Shown here: piece after piece, positions 53,412 through 62,461 of the stretch
How positions within the stretch are numbered: position 1 is the first letter of the stretch
How the letters are laid out: each line of letters begins with the position of its first letter
Assembly (NCBI RefSeq): GCF_018131225.1
Contig: NZ_JAFCMM010000001.1
Span: forward strand, 310,001 to 374,000
DNA from: Bradyrhizobium sp. U87765 SZCCT0048
GTDB lineage: Bacteria; Pseudomonadota; Alphaproteobacteria; Rhizobiales; Xanthobacteraceae
Reading direction: 5' to 3'
DNA: 64,000 nt
Notes under the pieces: generated by a model
Told to the model about the DNA's origin: nothing
Databases searched by the model: none
The model's input: the letters and a program-made list of their open reading frames with translations, nothing else
Translations under genes and position numbers: made by a program

Positions 53412-55373
53412 ATGATCAGGCGGTTCGCCCCGTGGATCGCAGCGGCGTGCGGCGTCCTGCTGCTGCTCGCAACCGGCGATAGCGCAAGGGCCGACCGGCG
53501 CATTGCGCTCGTGGTGGGCAACGCCCATTACGGCAATGCGGCCTTGAATCTCAGCAACCCGAAGAACGATGCCGACGACGTCGCAGACGCGTTGCGCGCC
53601 GTCGGCTTCGAGGTCATGAAGGCGACCGACGCCAGTAAGCGCGACCTCGATCTCGCCATGGCCAAATTCGCCCGCGCCGCTACTGACTCCGATGCCGCGC
53701 TGTTCTTCTATGCCGGCCATGCGCTGCAATACCAGGGGCGCAACTATCTCATTCCGACCGACGCCGAGGTCGAGGACGAGGTCAGCCTGCGCTACCAGCT
53801 GATGCCGATCGATGACGTCCGCGCCGCGCTCGACCGCGCCACCGGCGTCAAGGTCATGATCCTCGACGCCTGCCGCAACAACCCGATCGTGGATTCGATC
53901 CGCCGCCGCACGACAGGCGAAAGCCGCGCGCTCGGCGGCCAGCGCGGCCTCGCCCGCATCGACAAGACGCAGGGCATGGTGATCGCGTACTCGACCGCGG
54001 CCGACGAGGTCGCAGCCGACGGCTCCGGCCGCAACAGCCCGTTCACGCGCGCCTTCCTCAAACGGCTGCGCGAACCCGGCCTCGAAATCGAGCAGCTGTT
54101 CCGCCGCGTCGCCGCCGACGTCAACACCGACACCGGCGGTCGCCAGCGCCCCGAGACCTACGTCTCCCTGCTCAGCGACTACTATCTGAACCAGACCGAT
54201 CGCACGGCGTTCGACGCCGTGAAGGAATCGTCCGATCCCGCTGCGCTGCGGGACTTCATCGGAAAATTCCCGTCGTCGAGCTACGTCTCCGACGCCCGCT
54301 ACCGCATCCAGCGCCTCGAGCTGCAGGCGCAGGAGAAGCAGTTGCAGCAGATCCGTCAGGAAGAAGCAGCCCGCCGGCTCGACGAGCAGCGTCGCGCCGA
54401 GCAGGATGTGGCGCGCAAGGCCGACGAACAAAGGCGTGCAGACGAGCAGCGACGGCTGGACGACCAGCGCGCGAAGCAGGCGGACGCGGAACGTGCCCGC
54501 CTCGAGCGTGAGGCCGCGCAGCGGCAGCAGGACGAACAACGGCAGAAAGCTGCAGCCGAGGCCCAGCGACCGCCGCAGAAGCTCGCCGGCATCGAACGCG
54601 TCGAACCGGCGACGCCGCGGATCGAGCCCGCGCCACCCGCCGCGACTGCGCCGTCCAGTACCGCACAGCCGTGCGACCAGGACGTCGCCCGCCTCGCGCG
54701 ATTGCGCAGCAACCCGGTGTTCGCCGACGTCGCACAGTTCGAGCGCGAAATGACCTGCGACCGGCTGCGGCCGCAGGTCGCGCGGCTGCGCGAGAGCCTT
54801 GCGCCAACCGGCCCACCGGCGCAGGTCGCAGCGCCCACGACCGCACCGGCGCCCGTGGCAAACGCGCCGCCGCCTCTGGCCCCTGCGGTGCCGCCGATCC
54901 CTACGCCGCAGCCTGAGCGGCTCGCCGACCTCAAAAGCCAGCCCGCGCCGCCGCTCGCCGATCAGGCGCAGGCCTGCAAGCGCGACGAGCCCCGCCTCGC
55001 CCGGCTGCGGGCCGAGCCGTCCTATGCCGACGTCGTAGCGTTCGAGCGCGAACTAGGCTGCGATCGGTTACGCCCGCAGGTGGTGCGGCTGCGTGAGAGC
55101 CTTGCCCCGGTCGGAACGAGTGCAGAGGCGCCGCGCGCAGACGCCAGCGCCGGTGCAGCACAGAACCGTCAAGCCACCGTGACCGCCGCTCCGTCCACGC
55201 CCCCGCCAGCCCCAGAGGCCGTCAAACAGACCTGCGACCAGGAGCGCGCCGCCCTGGCGCGGCTGCGCAGCAATCCGTCGCGAGACGATGTGCTGCGTTT
55301 CGAGCGGAGCCTCAGCTGCGAGGCACTGCGCCCGCAAGTCACCAGGCTGCGCGAGAGTCTTGCGGATCGTTGA
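53412..55373 (+). CDS. Exported caspase-family (C14) protein with coiled coil and Cys-pair repeats
   Basis: This 653-residue protein begins with a signal peptide (PWIAAACGVLLLLATGDSAR). A caspase p20-like domain follows: RRIALVVGNAHYGN, catalytic His102 in FFYAGHALQYQGRNYLIPTD and Cys153 in VMILDACRNNP. Residues of about 300-385 form a highly charged coiled coil rich in Glu, Gln and Arg. The C-terminal part holds three copies of a module of about 44 residues (near 420-463, 521-564 and 607-650), separated by Pro/Ala-rich linkers. Each has two Cys exactly 28 apart (C420/C448, C521/C549, C607/C635) and ends in LRPQVxRLRESLA. Such pairs could form disulfides in the periplasm. The repeats may be binding modules that recruit partners to the protease. 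Confidence 0.9.
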   Translation: MIRRFAPWIAAACGVLLLLATGDSARADRRIALVVGNAHYGNAALNLSNPKNDADDVADALRAVGFEVMKATDASKRDLDLAMAKFARAATDSDAALFFYAGHALQYQGRNYLIPTDAEVEDEVSLRYQLMPIDDVRAALDRATGVKVMILDACRNNPIVDSIRRRTTGESRALGGQRGLARIDKTQGMVIAYSTAADEVAADGSGRNSPFTRAFLKRLREPGLEIEQLFRRVAADVNTDTGGRQRPETYVSLLSDYYLNQTDRTAFDAVKESSDPAALRDFIGKFPSSSYVSDARYRIQRLELQAQEKQLQQIRQEEAARRLDEQRRAEQDVARKADEQRRADEQRRLDDQRAKQADAERARLEREAAQRQQDEQRQKAAAEAQRPPQKLAGIERVEPATPRIEPAPPAATAPSSTAQPCDQDVARLARLRSNPVFADVAQFEREMTCDRLRPQVARLRESLAPTGPPAQVAAPTTAPAPVANAPPPLAPAVPPIPTPQPERLADLKSQPAPPLADQAQACKRDEPRLARLRAEPSYADVVAFERELGCDRLRPQVVRLRESLAPVGTSAEAPRADASAGAAQNRQATVTAAPSTPPPAPEAVKQTCDQERAALARLRSNPSRDDVLRFERSLSCEALRPQVTRLRESLADR

Positions 55374-55459
55374 CAGCGCTGCAACACGATTGTCACCGAC
55401 AAGTGCAATAGGCTAGGTTCACAACCTGAGGCGATCCGACACATCTTTGGTGGAACGAC

Positions 55460-57676
55460 ATGGCTGGTCTGTATCCTCTGAATATCATGCTCTTTAACGG
55501 CAAGATCATCTACAACGGACTGGATTCGTCGAACCGTCGCAGCCTCTGGGTGACCAACGGGACCGCCGCGGGGACTTACGAAATTGGCGGCCTCGGTGGT
55601 GTCGGCGTATCCGGCTCTTATACCTACGGCTTGGGGCCACTGAACCTGAGTGTCGTCGGCTCGTCGGCCTATTTCCTCGGCCAGGATACCAACGGCAACT
55701 ACGGCCTCTGGGTCACGGATGGAACGACTGCCGGCACGACAGAGATCGGCGGCCTCGGCAATCACAGCGTTGTCGGCGCTCCGTCGAGCGGTGGCCTCTC
55801 CCCCTTCAATATTGCCCCATGGAACGGTAAATTTGCATTCAGCGGCTACGACAGCAGTGTCGCTCAGGGCTTGTGGATATCGGACGGCACTGCGGCGGGC
55901 ACCATCGAAGTTGGGGGGATCGGCAATGCCGGCGTCACCAACGCTGCATCCAGCGGATTGAATCCCAGTGACATAACCTCGTTCAACGGCAAGTTCTTGT
56001 TCAATGGGTATGACACGGTTCCAGCACTACCTGGTGTGGGGATAAGAGGTAATCCCATCCCTAGCCGCGGCCTCTGGATCAGCGACGGAACCGCTGCAGG
56101 TACCATCGAAATTGGAGGTCGCGGGAACGCTGGTGTCGGCGTCTCGTGGGCTCTCGATCCCAGCGACATGACCGTTTTCAACGGTAAGGTCCTGTTTTCG
56201 TCGGGCATCCACTCGACGAACAGCCCTTCTCCCGCCAACGTCACGCTGTGGGTCACCGACGGCACGGCTGCCGGCACGACCGTGATCGGCGGCACGAACA
56301 ACGCCGGAATTACTGGTGTGTACAGCGGCGGCCTCAATCCGTCGTACATGACCGTCCTCAACACAACGGTTCTTCTGAACGGCTATGATTCCAACGGCTA
56401 TGATGGCCTCTGGACCACAGACGGCACAGCCACCGGCACCGTCGAGGTTGGAGGTCTCAAGAACGCCGGAATCGCAGGTGTTTCTTCCAGCAGCCTCAAC
56501 CCCACCAACCTGGTCGCATTCAACGGCAAGGTGCTTTTCAATGGCACTGATGCCGCAGGTCACCGCGGATTGTGGGTCAGCGACGGCACGGCCGCGGGCA
56601 CCTACGAGATAGGCGGCCTCTCGGATCAGGGCGTGCTCAACGCTTCACCCTATGGTCTCAACCCGTCTGGACTGACGGTATTCAATGGCCAGGTCGTGTT
56701 CAGCGGCGCCGAGACCAACGGCGTTTCCAGCCTGTGGATCACCGATGGCACCGCCGGTGGGACTCACAAGTGGATCCGGGGCGTCGGGAACGATTTTGTC
56801 GGCAACGGCATCAGTGACGTGTTTTGGCAGAACACCACCTCCAGCACGATCGGTGAGTGGTTGATGGATCCCAGCGGGAGCGGCCAGATCGCCACCGCAC
56901 CAAGCCTCGGCAACGCGCCGGACTACAGCATCGTTGGCACCGGGGACTTCAACGGCGATGGCACCGCCGATGTCCTGACATTGAGCAACGGAACGCTCGG
57001 TGCATGGTTGATGACCAATGGGCAAATCTCCTCGGCGCCCAGCCTCACAACGGTCCCGTCGGACGTCAAAATCGTAGCGATCGGAAATTTCGCCGGCGGC
57101 GGTATCGACAGCATCTTCTGGCAGAACAGTTCAACCGGCCAGATCGGCGAATGGTTGATGAACCCCAACGGCAGCGGCCAGATCGCATCAGCGCCGGTGC
57201 TGGGCGTCCAACCGGCGAGTCTGCAGATTATTGGGGCCGGCGATTTCAACGGCGATGGCACCGATGATATTTTCTGGCGCCAGAGTGACGGTACAGTCGG
57301 AGAATGGCTGATGGGCGCCGGACAGATCAGCAGCGGCATCACGCTTGGCGGGACTCCGGCAGGATTGCAAATCCTCGGCTTCGGCGACTTCACCGGCAAC
57401 GGTACCGACGATGTCGTATGGCGCAGTGGAAATACCGTCGGCGAATGGCTGATGCAGAATGGGCAGATCAGCCAATCGATCACGCTCGGCGACGTCGCCT
57501 CGACCTGGCAGTTTGTCGGCACCGGCAAGTTTACGGGAAGCGCAATCGATGGAATGCTATGGCGCGACAGTGCGTCCGGCGCCCTCAGCGAATGGCAGAT
57601 GAGCGGTGCGCAGATATCACAAGCGGTTGGACTGGGCTCCGCCGCTTCAAACCTCAACTTGTTTACCCACAAGTAG
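55460..57676 (+). CDS. ELWxxDGT and FG-GAP-type repeat protein
   Basis: This 738-residue protein is built only of repeats. The first 450 residues hold about eight copies of a unit of roughly 55-65 residues marked by LWVTDGTTAGTTEIGGLG-like motifs. The second part holds about six FG-GAP/VCBS-like blades of about 45-50 residues with DFNGDGTDDIFWR and GEWLM motifs, the DxNxDG loops being probable calcium sites. No Sec signal peptide is visible at the N-terminus (MAGLYPLNIMLFNGKIIYNG), so a type I or other non-Sec export route is possible but not shown. The gene starts 87 bases after the caspase gene and converges on the DUF4384-like gene. Its nucleotide composition is more A/T-rich than its neighbours. 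It is probably a surface or secreted adhesin-like protein. Confidence 0.82.
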   Translation: MAGLYPLNIMLFNGKIIYNGLDSSNRRSLWVTNGTAAGTYEIGGLGGVGVSGSYTYGLGPLNLSVVGSSAYFLGQDTNGNYGLWVTDGTTAGTTEIGGLGNHSVVGAPSSGGLSPFNIAPWNGKFAFSGYDSSVAQGLWISDGTAAGTIEVGGIGNAGVTNAASSGLNPSDITSFNGKFLFNGYDTVPALPGVGIRGNPIPSRGLWISDGTAAGTIEIGGRGNAGVGVSWALDPSDMTVFNGKVLFSSGIHSTNSPSPANVTLWVTDGTAAGTTVIGGTNNAGITGVYSGGLNPSYMTVLNTTVLLNGYDSNGYDGLWTTDGTATGTVEVGGLKNAGIAGVSSSSLNPTNLVAFNGKVLFNGTDAAGHRGLWVSDGTAAGTYEIGGLSDQGVLNASPYGLNPSGLTVFNGQVVFSGAETNGVSSLWITDGTAGGTHKWIRGVGNDFVGNGISDVFWQNTTSSTIGEWLMDPSGSGQIATAPSLGNAPDYSIVGTGDFNGDGTADVLTLSNGTLGAWLMTNGQISSAPSLTTVPSDVKIVAIGNFAGGGIDSIFWQNSSTGQIGEWLMNPNGSGQIASAPVLGVQPASLQIIGAGDFNGDGTDDIFWRQSDGTVGEWLMGAGQISSGITLGGTPAGLQILGFGDFTGNGTDDVVWRSGNTVGEWLMQNGQISQSITLGDVASTWQFVGTGKFTGSAIDGMLWRDSASGALSEWQMSGAQISQAVGLGSAASNLNLFTHK

Positions 57677-57730
57677 CAACCAAAGCGCTGCTGGCTGGCG
57701 AGTCTGCGATCGATATTCTGCTCAACGCGC

Positions 57731-58387
57731 CTACTGGACGGAATACGCCTTGACGTCGAACGACCAACTGCTCGGCAGCAGCTTGCCACTGGCGCCATCG
57801 GGGACGCGCAGTTCGCTGGTCCAGGCGGCGAGATAGGTGACGGCGTCGGCCTCGCCACGCAGCTTGCGAGGCATGTCCGGCAGATCGAGGATCTGAACCC
57901 GCCGCTCGCTGAAGATCGCAACCACGGTCGCGGCGCCGCTCGGCGGCGTGACCACATATTCGAAGCCGCGCTCGCGCGCCGCTGCGGTCGGAATCTGCAG
58001 TTCCTCGCCCGGACGAACTGCGTTGATGTCTTTCTCGCCGGTCTGCGTCAGTAGTTCCGGTGTCGGGAAGATCTGCGTCATGTGCCCCTCGGCATCGACG
58101 TCGACCAGCACCACATAGCCAGCCTTGCGCGCGGTGACGCGGAACGACACCTTGCTGCCGACGCTGACGGCCTTGTCGGGGACCATTTTCAGCGACACGT
58201 TTGCGGCGTTCAGCGACGGCGCCGACTGCACGCGCCACAGCAAGGACGCCGGCTCGGACGGACGCAGCGACGACATCGCCAGCCCCGGCGTCGCAGCGAC
58301 CAGGCCGGCGGCGGCGAGCGTATACGCACCACGCAGAAGCCGGAACGCCAGCGACCAGGACCTGACCGCCCCGACGGCAGCCATCAC
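57731..58387 (-). CDS. DUF4384-like exported protein
   Basis: This 218-residue protein has an N-terminal hydrophobic export segment (LLRGAYTLAAAGLVAATPGL) and a DUF4384-like domain: VSVGSKVSFRVTARKAGYVV, VDVDAEGHMTQIFPTP and INAVRPGEELQIP. The start is either GTG 58387 (ATGA-like overlap with the caspase stop) or ATG 58384; both mean tight translational coupling. DUF4384 domains are often attached to bacterial caspases and kinases. Here the domain appears both as this separate protein and at the end of the upstream caspase. Confidence 0.82.
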   Translation of the reverse strand: MMAAVGAVRSWSLAFRLLRGAYTLAAAGLVAATPGLAMSSLRPSEPASLLWRVQSAPSLNAANVSLKMVPDKAVSVGSKVSFRVTARKAGYVVLVDVDAEGHMTQIFPTPELLTQTGEKDINAVRPGEELQIPTAAARERGFEYVVTPPSGAATVVAIFSERRVQILDLPDMPRKLRGEADAVTYLAAWTSELRVPDGASGKLLPSSWSFDVKAYSVQ

Positions 58388-60117
58388 GGCACACTGAAGA
58401 AGCCGACCGAGCCGATGCGGGCATCGGCTGGCAGATAGCGTTCCAGGCTCTTGATCACGAGCCCCGGCGCGCGGCGGCGGTTGAGCTGGAGCAGGACCTT
58501 TTCGAGGTCGACCACGCGCTGCTGCGAGGTCACTGCGACGATCTGCTCGGCGCCGAATGGCTCGCGCACCCGCAACGGCAGCTTGAGGTTGGCGGACGTC
58601 GCCGGCGAGGCGTCGGAGCCGATCGGGTACAGCATCTGGATGGTGCCGTCGCCGGAGACGTTGAACAGCACCACCGCGCGCTGCGCGACATCCGACAGAT
58701 CGATTTCGACGGTCTGGTCGTTGCGGTGCTGGCGGTCGTCGGGCGACACCCGCATCACCTGCGGCGACTGGGTCGCCATGCGCTTGAGCTCACGTATCGC
58801 GGCCGTGCGCTCGACCACGGTGGGCAGATCGGCGACATCGACACCGTAGGCAATGACATCGCCCCAGGCGATGACGTCGTGCGACACCGGGTCCCAGATG
58901 AGGTCGGGATTGTCGGTCGGCTGCACCGCGAGCACCGTGACGTCGCGCGCCTTGAGATCGGGAAAATAGCTCACCTTGCCATCGAGCGCCGCAAGGCGGA
59001 TCGGCGCGGCGGTGCGCGGCGCCGCAGCAGTTGCCGCGGGCGCAGTCGCAGCGGACGCCGGCGGTCCTGGCTGGCGCAGGTCCGCAGACGGCTCCGTCGC
59101 CGGAGCCGCGGGCGCCTGCACCGGGCGTCCGCCCTGCATCAGCACCACGCCGCGCGTCAGGTCGAATGCGATATCGGTCTCCGGCGTCTGGTTCGGCGAC
59201 GACATCGTGACGATGTTCTGGCGCTGGTCGGACAGCTGATAGACCACCTGGCGCACGTTGCTGAACAGCTCCTTCAGCGTCACCTTGCCATCGTGGTTGG
59301 CGTCCGCGCCGCCTTCCACCGCGCGGGCCACGGCGTAACTGAGCGCACCGCGCAGGCCATCGATGCCGGGAATCCGAACCTCCGGCGCCTTGGTGCTGCG
59401 GTCGACCGCGGCGAGGAATGCGGTGTGATCGAAGTCGAGCTCCGAGCGCGGATCACTCTTGTCGGAGACCGGCTTCAGTTCGTCGACCAGCAATGTATAG
59501 CGCGGCACCTGGCGAAAGCTCATCTCCGCAGCGCGGGGATCGATATCGCGCGCCATGCCGCCGCCGTGGCAGGTGTCGGCGACGAAGATCACTTTGGCGC
59601 CGCGCAATTCGAACTGGCGGATGAAGTGATTGAACTCGCTGCCGAGGATGCGCTGCAGCGAACCTGCGGGGGTGATCTCGAAACCGGGCAGCAGGAACAC
59701 ATTCTCCATGCCGTCGGGCTCGGATCCCTTGATCCGCTCCGGCTCCTGGGTGCCGTGGCCTGCGATCGACAGGAACACCAGGTCGTTGACGCGGGTGCGC
59801 TCGACCATGGCGCTGATCTCGCGGAGAATGCTGTTGCGATCGGCCTGGGCGTCGATCAACTGGACGACGTCGCGCACGCCCATCGTTCGGAGGCTGGAGG
59901 CCAGATCGTTGGCGTCCGCCACCGCGCCCTTCAACTTGCGCACATGCTGGTAGTCGTCGATGCCGATCACAAGGCCGCGCACCGCACCGCCGTCAGGACT
60001 GGTGATGGCGAGGCCTTCGGCCGCGCGCGCCCCTGGCGCCGCTATGAACGCCGCTGAGAGCATCGCCGCGAGGCACAGCCGGCTGGCGATCCGGTCAAGT
60101 CTCCCGAGCCTCAGCAT
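58384..60117 (-). CDS. Caspase-family (C14) protein with EF-hand-like loop and DUF4384-like C-terminus
   Basis: This 577-residue protein has a signal peptide (MLRLGRLDRIASRLCLAAML, ending near GARAAEG) and a caspase/metacaspase domain. His121 is in SIAGHGTQEPERIKG and Cys183 in IFVADTCHGGGM, with RGLVIGIDDYQHVRKLKGAV as the first strand. At residues 272-283, DANHDGKVTLKE fits a 12-residue EF-hand calcium loop (D1, N3, D5, T9, E12). A Pro/Ala linker leads to a C-terminal DUF4384-like region (RAVVLFNVSGDGTIQMLYPI). The start at 60117 is fixed by GAGGGATGTGCC. It lies between the propeller/NlpC gene (113 bases upstream) and the stand-alone DUF4384 gene. Calcium control of the protease would parallel some metacaspases; that is inference. 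Confidence 0.9.
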   Translation of the reverse strand: MLRLGRLDRIASRLCLAAMLSAAFIAAPGARAAEGLAITSPDGGAVRGLVIGIDDYQHVRKLKGAVADANDLASSLRTMGVRDVVQLIDAQADRNSILREISAMVERTRVNDLVFLSIAGHGTQEPERIKGSEPDGMENVFLLPGFEITPAGSLQRILGSEFNHFIRQFELRGAKVIFVADTCHGGGMARDIDPRAAEMSFRQVPRYTLLVDELKPVSDKSDPRSELDFDHTAFLAAVDRSTKAPEVRIPGIDGLRGALSYAVARAVEGGADANHDGKVTLKELFSNVRQVVYQLSDQRQNIVTMSSPNQTPETDIAFDLTRGVVLMQGGRPVQAPAAPATEPSADLRQPGPPASAATAPAATAAAPRTAAPIRLAALDGKVSYFPDLKARDVTVLAVQPTDNPDLIWDPVSHDVIAWGDVIAYGVDVADLPTVVERTAAIRELKRMATQSPQVMRVSPDDRQHRNDQTVEIDLSDVAQRAVVLFNVSGDGTIQMLYPIGSDASPATSANLKLPLRVREPFGAEQIVAVTSQQRVVDLEKVLLQLNRRRAPGLVIKSLERYLPADARIGSVGFFSVP

Positions 60118-60230
60118 GGCACATCCCTCGATGTCGCTCGCCACATCTGCGTCCCCGCCCGCGCGACGCGGACGGGCGGCCGCCAGAACCGGCATGCCTG
60201 TCCTTCTGTCTCACCGATGGCGATGGCGGT

Positions 60231-61970
60231 TCAGCGCCGCGGCGTCGCGGCCTTCTTGTCCCGCCCGGCCGGCGCATCGTCCTGATAGGCGTTGGCCGAC
60301 ACCGTCATCTGGTCGTCGGCAAAGGCGCGGAACCGGACCGGCGCATAGCCCCGCGCCAGCAGGCTCGCGAGCGGATAGACGTTGCGGCACACCCGCCCGT
60401 TGCAGCCCCCGGTCGACGCCTCCATCACCTCGGCCTTGCGATCAGGCGTGAAGCGCAGGAACAGCATGACATGGGAGCCGGCCTTGTTCAGTGCATCGCC
60501 CGGCTTGAGATCCCACGGGTTCTCGACCGGCTTGGCGATCGCCGGGATCGCTGCCGTGGTGTAGTGCACCGACAGCCCCCAGGTCGCGCTGACGAAGGCC
60601 GAACAATCGACGCCGGCGACGTCGGAACGCGGTTCGTTGCGGGTGCAGACATTGCCGGCCAGCGCGCCGCTCTCGATCCGCTGGCGGAAATTGGCCAGCG
60701 AACCATGACACCCCCAGCAATACGGCACGCCGCGCACCTCCTGATTGACCTTGCCTTGCAGGTACCAGGGCCGGCGGATGCGGTTGAAGCCGCTGCAGGT
60801 GGTGTCGGGGTCGCTGCCGTAGTTGGCCGTGGTCAGTTTCCACTGCACGCCTTCGAAGGCAAACGCCGTCTCGATCGCCTGCTGGCGGTTCGATGGCCGT
60901 ACCGCCGCGATACCGCTGAAGCGGTTGCTGTCAGGCAACGTCCCCGCCCCGGCCTTGCTGGCGGCGACCTTGGGCAGGCTGAGGTCGATGACCGAGGCGT
61001 CCTTGAGCGGCCGGAACCCGACGCCCACGACGTCGACGCCGTCCGACTTGGTGCGCAGGAAATAGACGTCGCCATCGCCCGAGATGGTGACGAAGCGGCG
61101 TGTCAGGGGGGTATTCTCCAGCGGCAGTTCGTAGACGCCTTCAAGACCTCCGTTCGACGCATAGCGCGCGACGAAGGTCGAGGCGTCCTTGCCGGACGGC
61201 GGGATGTTCTCCGCCAGCACATAGAAGCGGTCGCTGTTGTCGATCTCCAGGAACTCGACCGTGCCGAGCTGATTGCGCACCCGCAGCGAAAGCTGGGCGA
61301 TGGTCTCGTTGGTGGTCATGGTCTGGATCTCGACCCGGACGGCTGTCACGCCCTTGTCGGGAATGATGTCGGCGATTACCGATCCCTTGCCGCGGGAGGC
61401 GATATACTGACGGTCCGGCTGACGGGTCTTCTTGACGATGGCGTCGCGCGTGTTCTGGTTGATGAGGTCCGTCGCGCTGCTGGGCGGCTGCGAACCCATC
61501 TGGGCGAACGCCGAGGCCGCGATGGGATCGCCGAGATCCCGCGTGCTGACCTCCTCCAGACGAATGATGTCGCCGCCGAGACCACGGGTCGATTGGTCGG
61601 GCGCAGCCTTGAGCGTGCGAACCGAGCCGTCCCACACCATGATGTCGTTGTTGCGCACCACGAGGTCGGTCGGCTGGACGTTATCCGGCATCTTCAGGAC
61701 GTTGGGCTCGGTGGCCGGCTGTTTGGGATCGAACTGCAGGATGCGGCCGTTGACCTGATCGAGCATGAACAGGTTCCCCTGACCGTCAGCGGTCAGGGCC
61801 TGGGGCCCGTTGAGCTCCACGTCCTCGCTGGCCTGCACGATCCCGACCGCGGTGGACGATGCCCCGCTGGCGAAGGCCCGCACCACGGCGTCGTCGGCCT
61901 GCGCGCTGCCCGCCACAAGGCCGGCCCAGCCGGCAAGAAACATCCAGATCCAATCAGCCTGTCGGAACAT
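60231..61970 (-). CDS. Exported beta-propeller-like protein with NlpC/P60-like C-terminal domain
   Basis: This 579-residue protein starts with a signal peptide (WIWMFLAGWAGLVAGSAQA). Residues of about 50-360 look like NHL/beta-propeller repeats (LTADGQGNLFMLDQVNGRIL, VTISGDGDVYFLRTKSDGVD). The C-terminal 200 residues resemble an NlpC/P60 cysteine peptidase: Cys456 in GVDCSAFVSATWG, His500 in KPGDALNKAGSHVMLFLRF, and a third polar residue near VMEAST. Several extra Cys (CWGCHG, GGCNGRVCRN) may form disulfides. NlpC/P60 enzymes cleave peptidoglycan peptides or amide bonds in the cell wall. It is the first gene of a minus-strand operon with the caspase and the DUF4384-like gene. I am less sure of the propeller than of the Cys-His core. 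Confidence 0.75.
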   Translation of the reverse strand: MFRQADWIWMFLAGWAGLVAGSAQADDAVVRAFASGASSTAVGIVQASEDVELNGPQALTADGQGNLFMLDQVNGRILQFDPKQPATEPNVLKMPDNVQPTDLVVRNNDIMVWDGSVRTLKAAPDQSTRGLGGDIIRLEEVSTRDLGDPIAASAFAQMGSQPPSSATDLINQNTRDAIVKKTRQPDRQYIASRGKGSVIADIIPDKGVTAVRVEIQTMTTNETIAQLSLRVRNQLGTVEFLEIDNSDRFYVLAENIPPSGKDASTFVARYASNGGLEGVYELPLENTPLTRRFVTISGDGDVYFLRTKSDGVDVVGVGFRPLKDASVIDLSLPKVAASKAGAGTLPDSNRFSGIAAVRPSNRQQAIETAFAFEGVQWKLTTANYGSDPDTTCSGFNRIRRPWYLQGKVNQEVRGVPYCWGCHGSLANFRQRIESGALAGNVCTRNEPRSDVAGVDCSAFVSATWGLSVHYTTAAIPAIAKPVENPWDLKPGDALNKAGSHVMLFLRFTPDRKAEVMEASTGGCNGRVCRNVYPLASLLARGYAPVRFRAFADDQMTVSANAYQDDAPAGRDKKAATPRR

Positions 61971-62131
61971 CGGCCTCCTCGAACTCTCCGAACCGTTGGC
62001 GGCCCCCGATCGACTAACCGTTGACGGCCCCGACGGTGCACCTGAGTGAGTGGCGAGCAGCCTCCAATACGTTCAATCCAATCACCGTCTGGTGATGGTC
62101 CGAGCCCCTTTCAGCTTTGCGGCGCAACACG

Positions 62132-62413
62132 ATGAGCAAAAACCGATTTGAACAGGTCAGCGAAGTCCAGCCCGACGCCATCACGCTGGTGCTGAAACGC
62201 GACGGCAGCGGCGTCACCGGATCGGTCGTGTTCCCGGCCGCCGCCAGCGGCGGCCGGCTGAGCGCCGACCAGGTCAGCGACAGCCTGCCGGCCCAGGACG
62301 CCTACCGCAGCGCGATCCGCCTCGCCAACGACATGAAGGTCGCCATCGTGGTGTGCGACCCCGACGGCGTCTGGAAGCCTGAGTGGGGCGACCTCTACCA
62401 CCCCGTCGACTGA
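62132..62413 (+). CDS. Small conserved-looking hypothetical protein
   Basis: This 93-residue soluble protein starts MSKNRFEQVSEVQPDAITLV and has no signal peptide. It has a mixed alpha/beta pattern (YRSAIRLANDMKVAIVVCDP, then DGVWKPEWGDLYH). I do not recognise it. Codon bias matches neighbouring genes. It lies 48 bases before the DUF4424-like gene on the same strand and is divergent from the propeller/NlpC gene. Confidence 0.6.
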   Translation: MSKNRFEQVSEVQPDAITLVLKRDGSGVTGSVVFPAAASGGRLSADQVSDSLPAQDAYRSAIRLANDMKVAIVVCDPDGVWKPEWGDLYHPVD

Positions 62414-62461
62414 CATGCAGCCGGCCTCGCTTCGGCTCCGGCATGGACTGGAGGATCCGTC

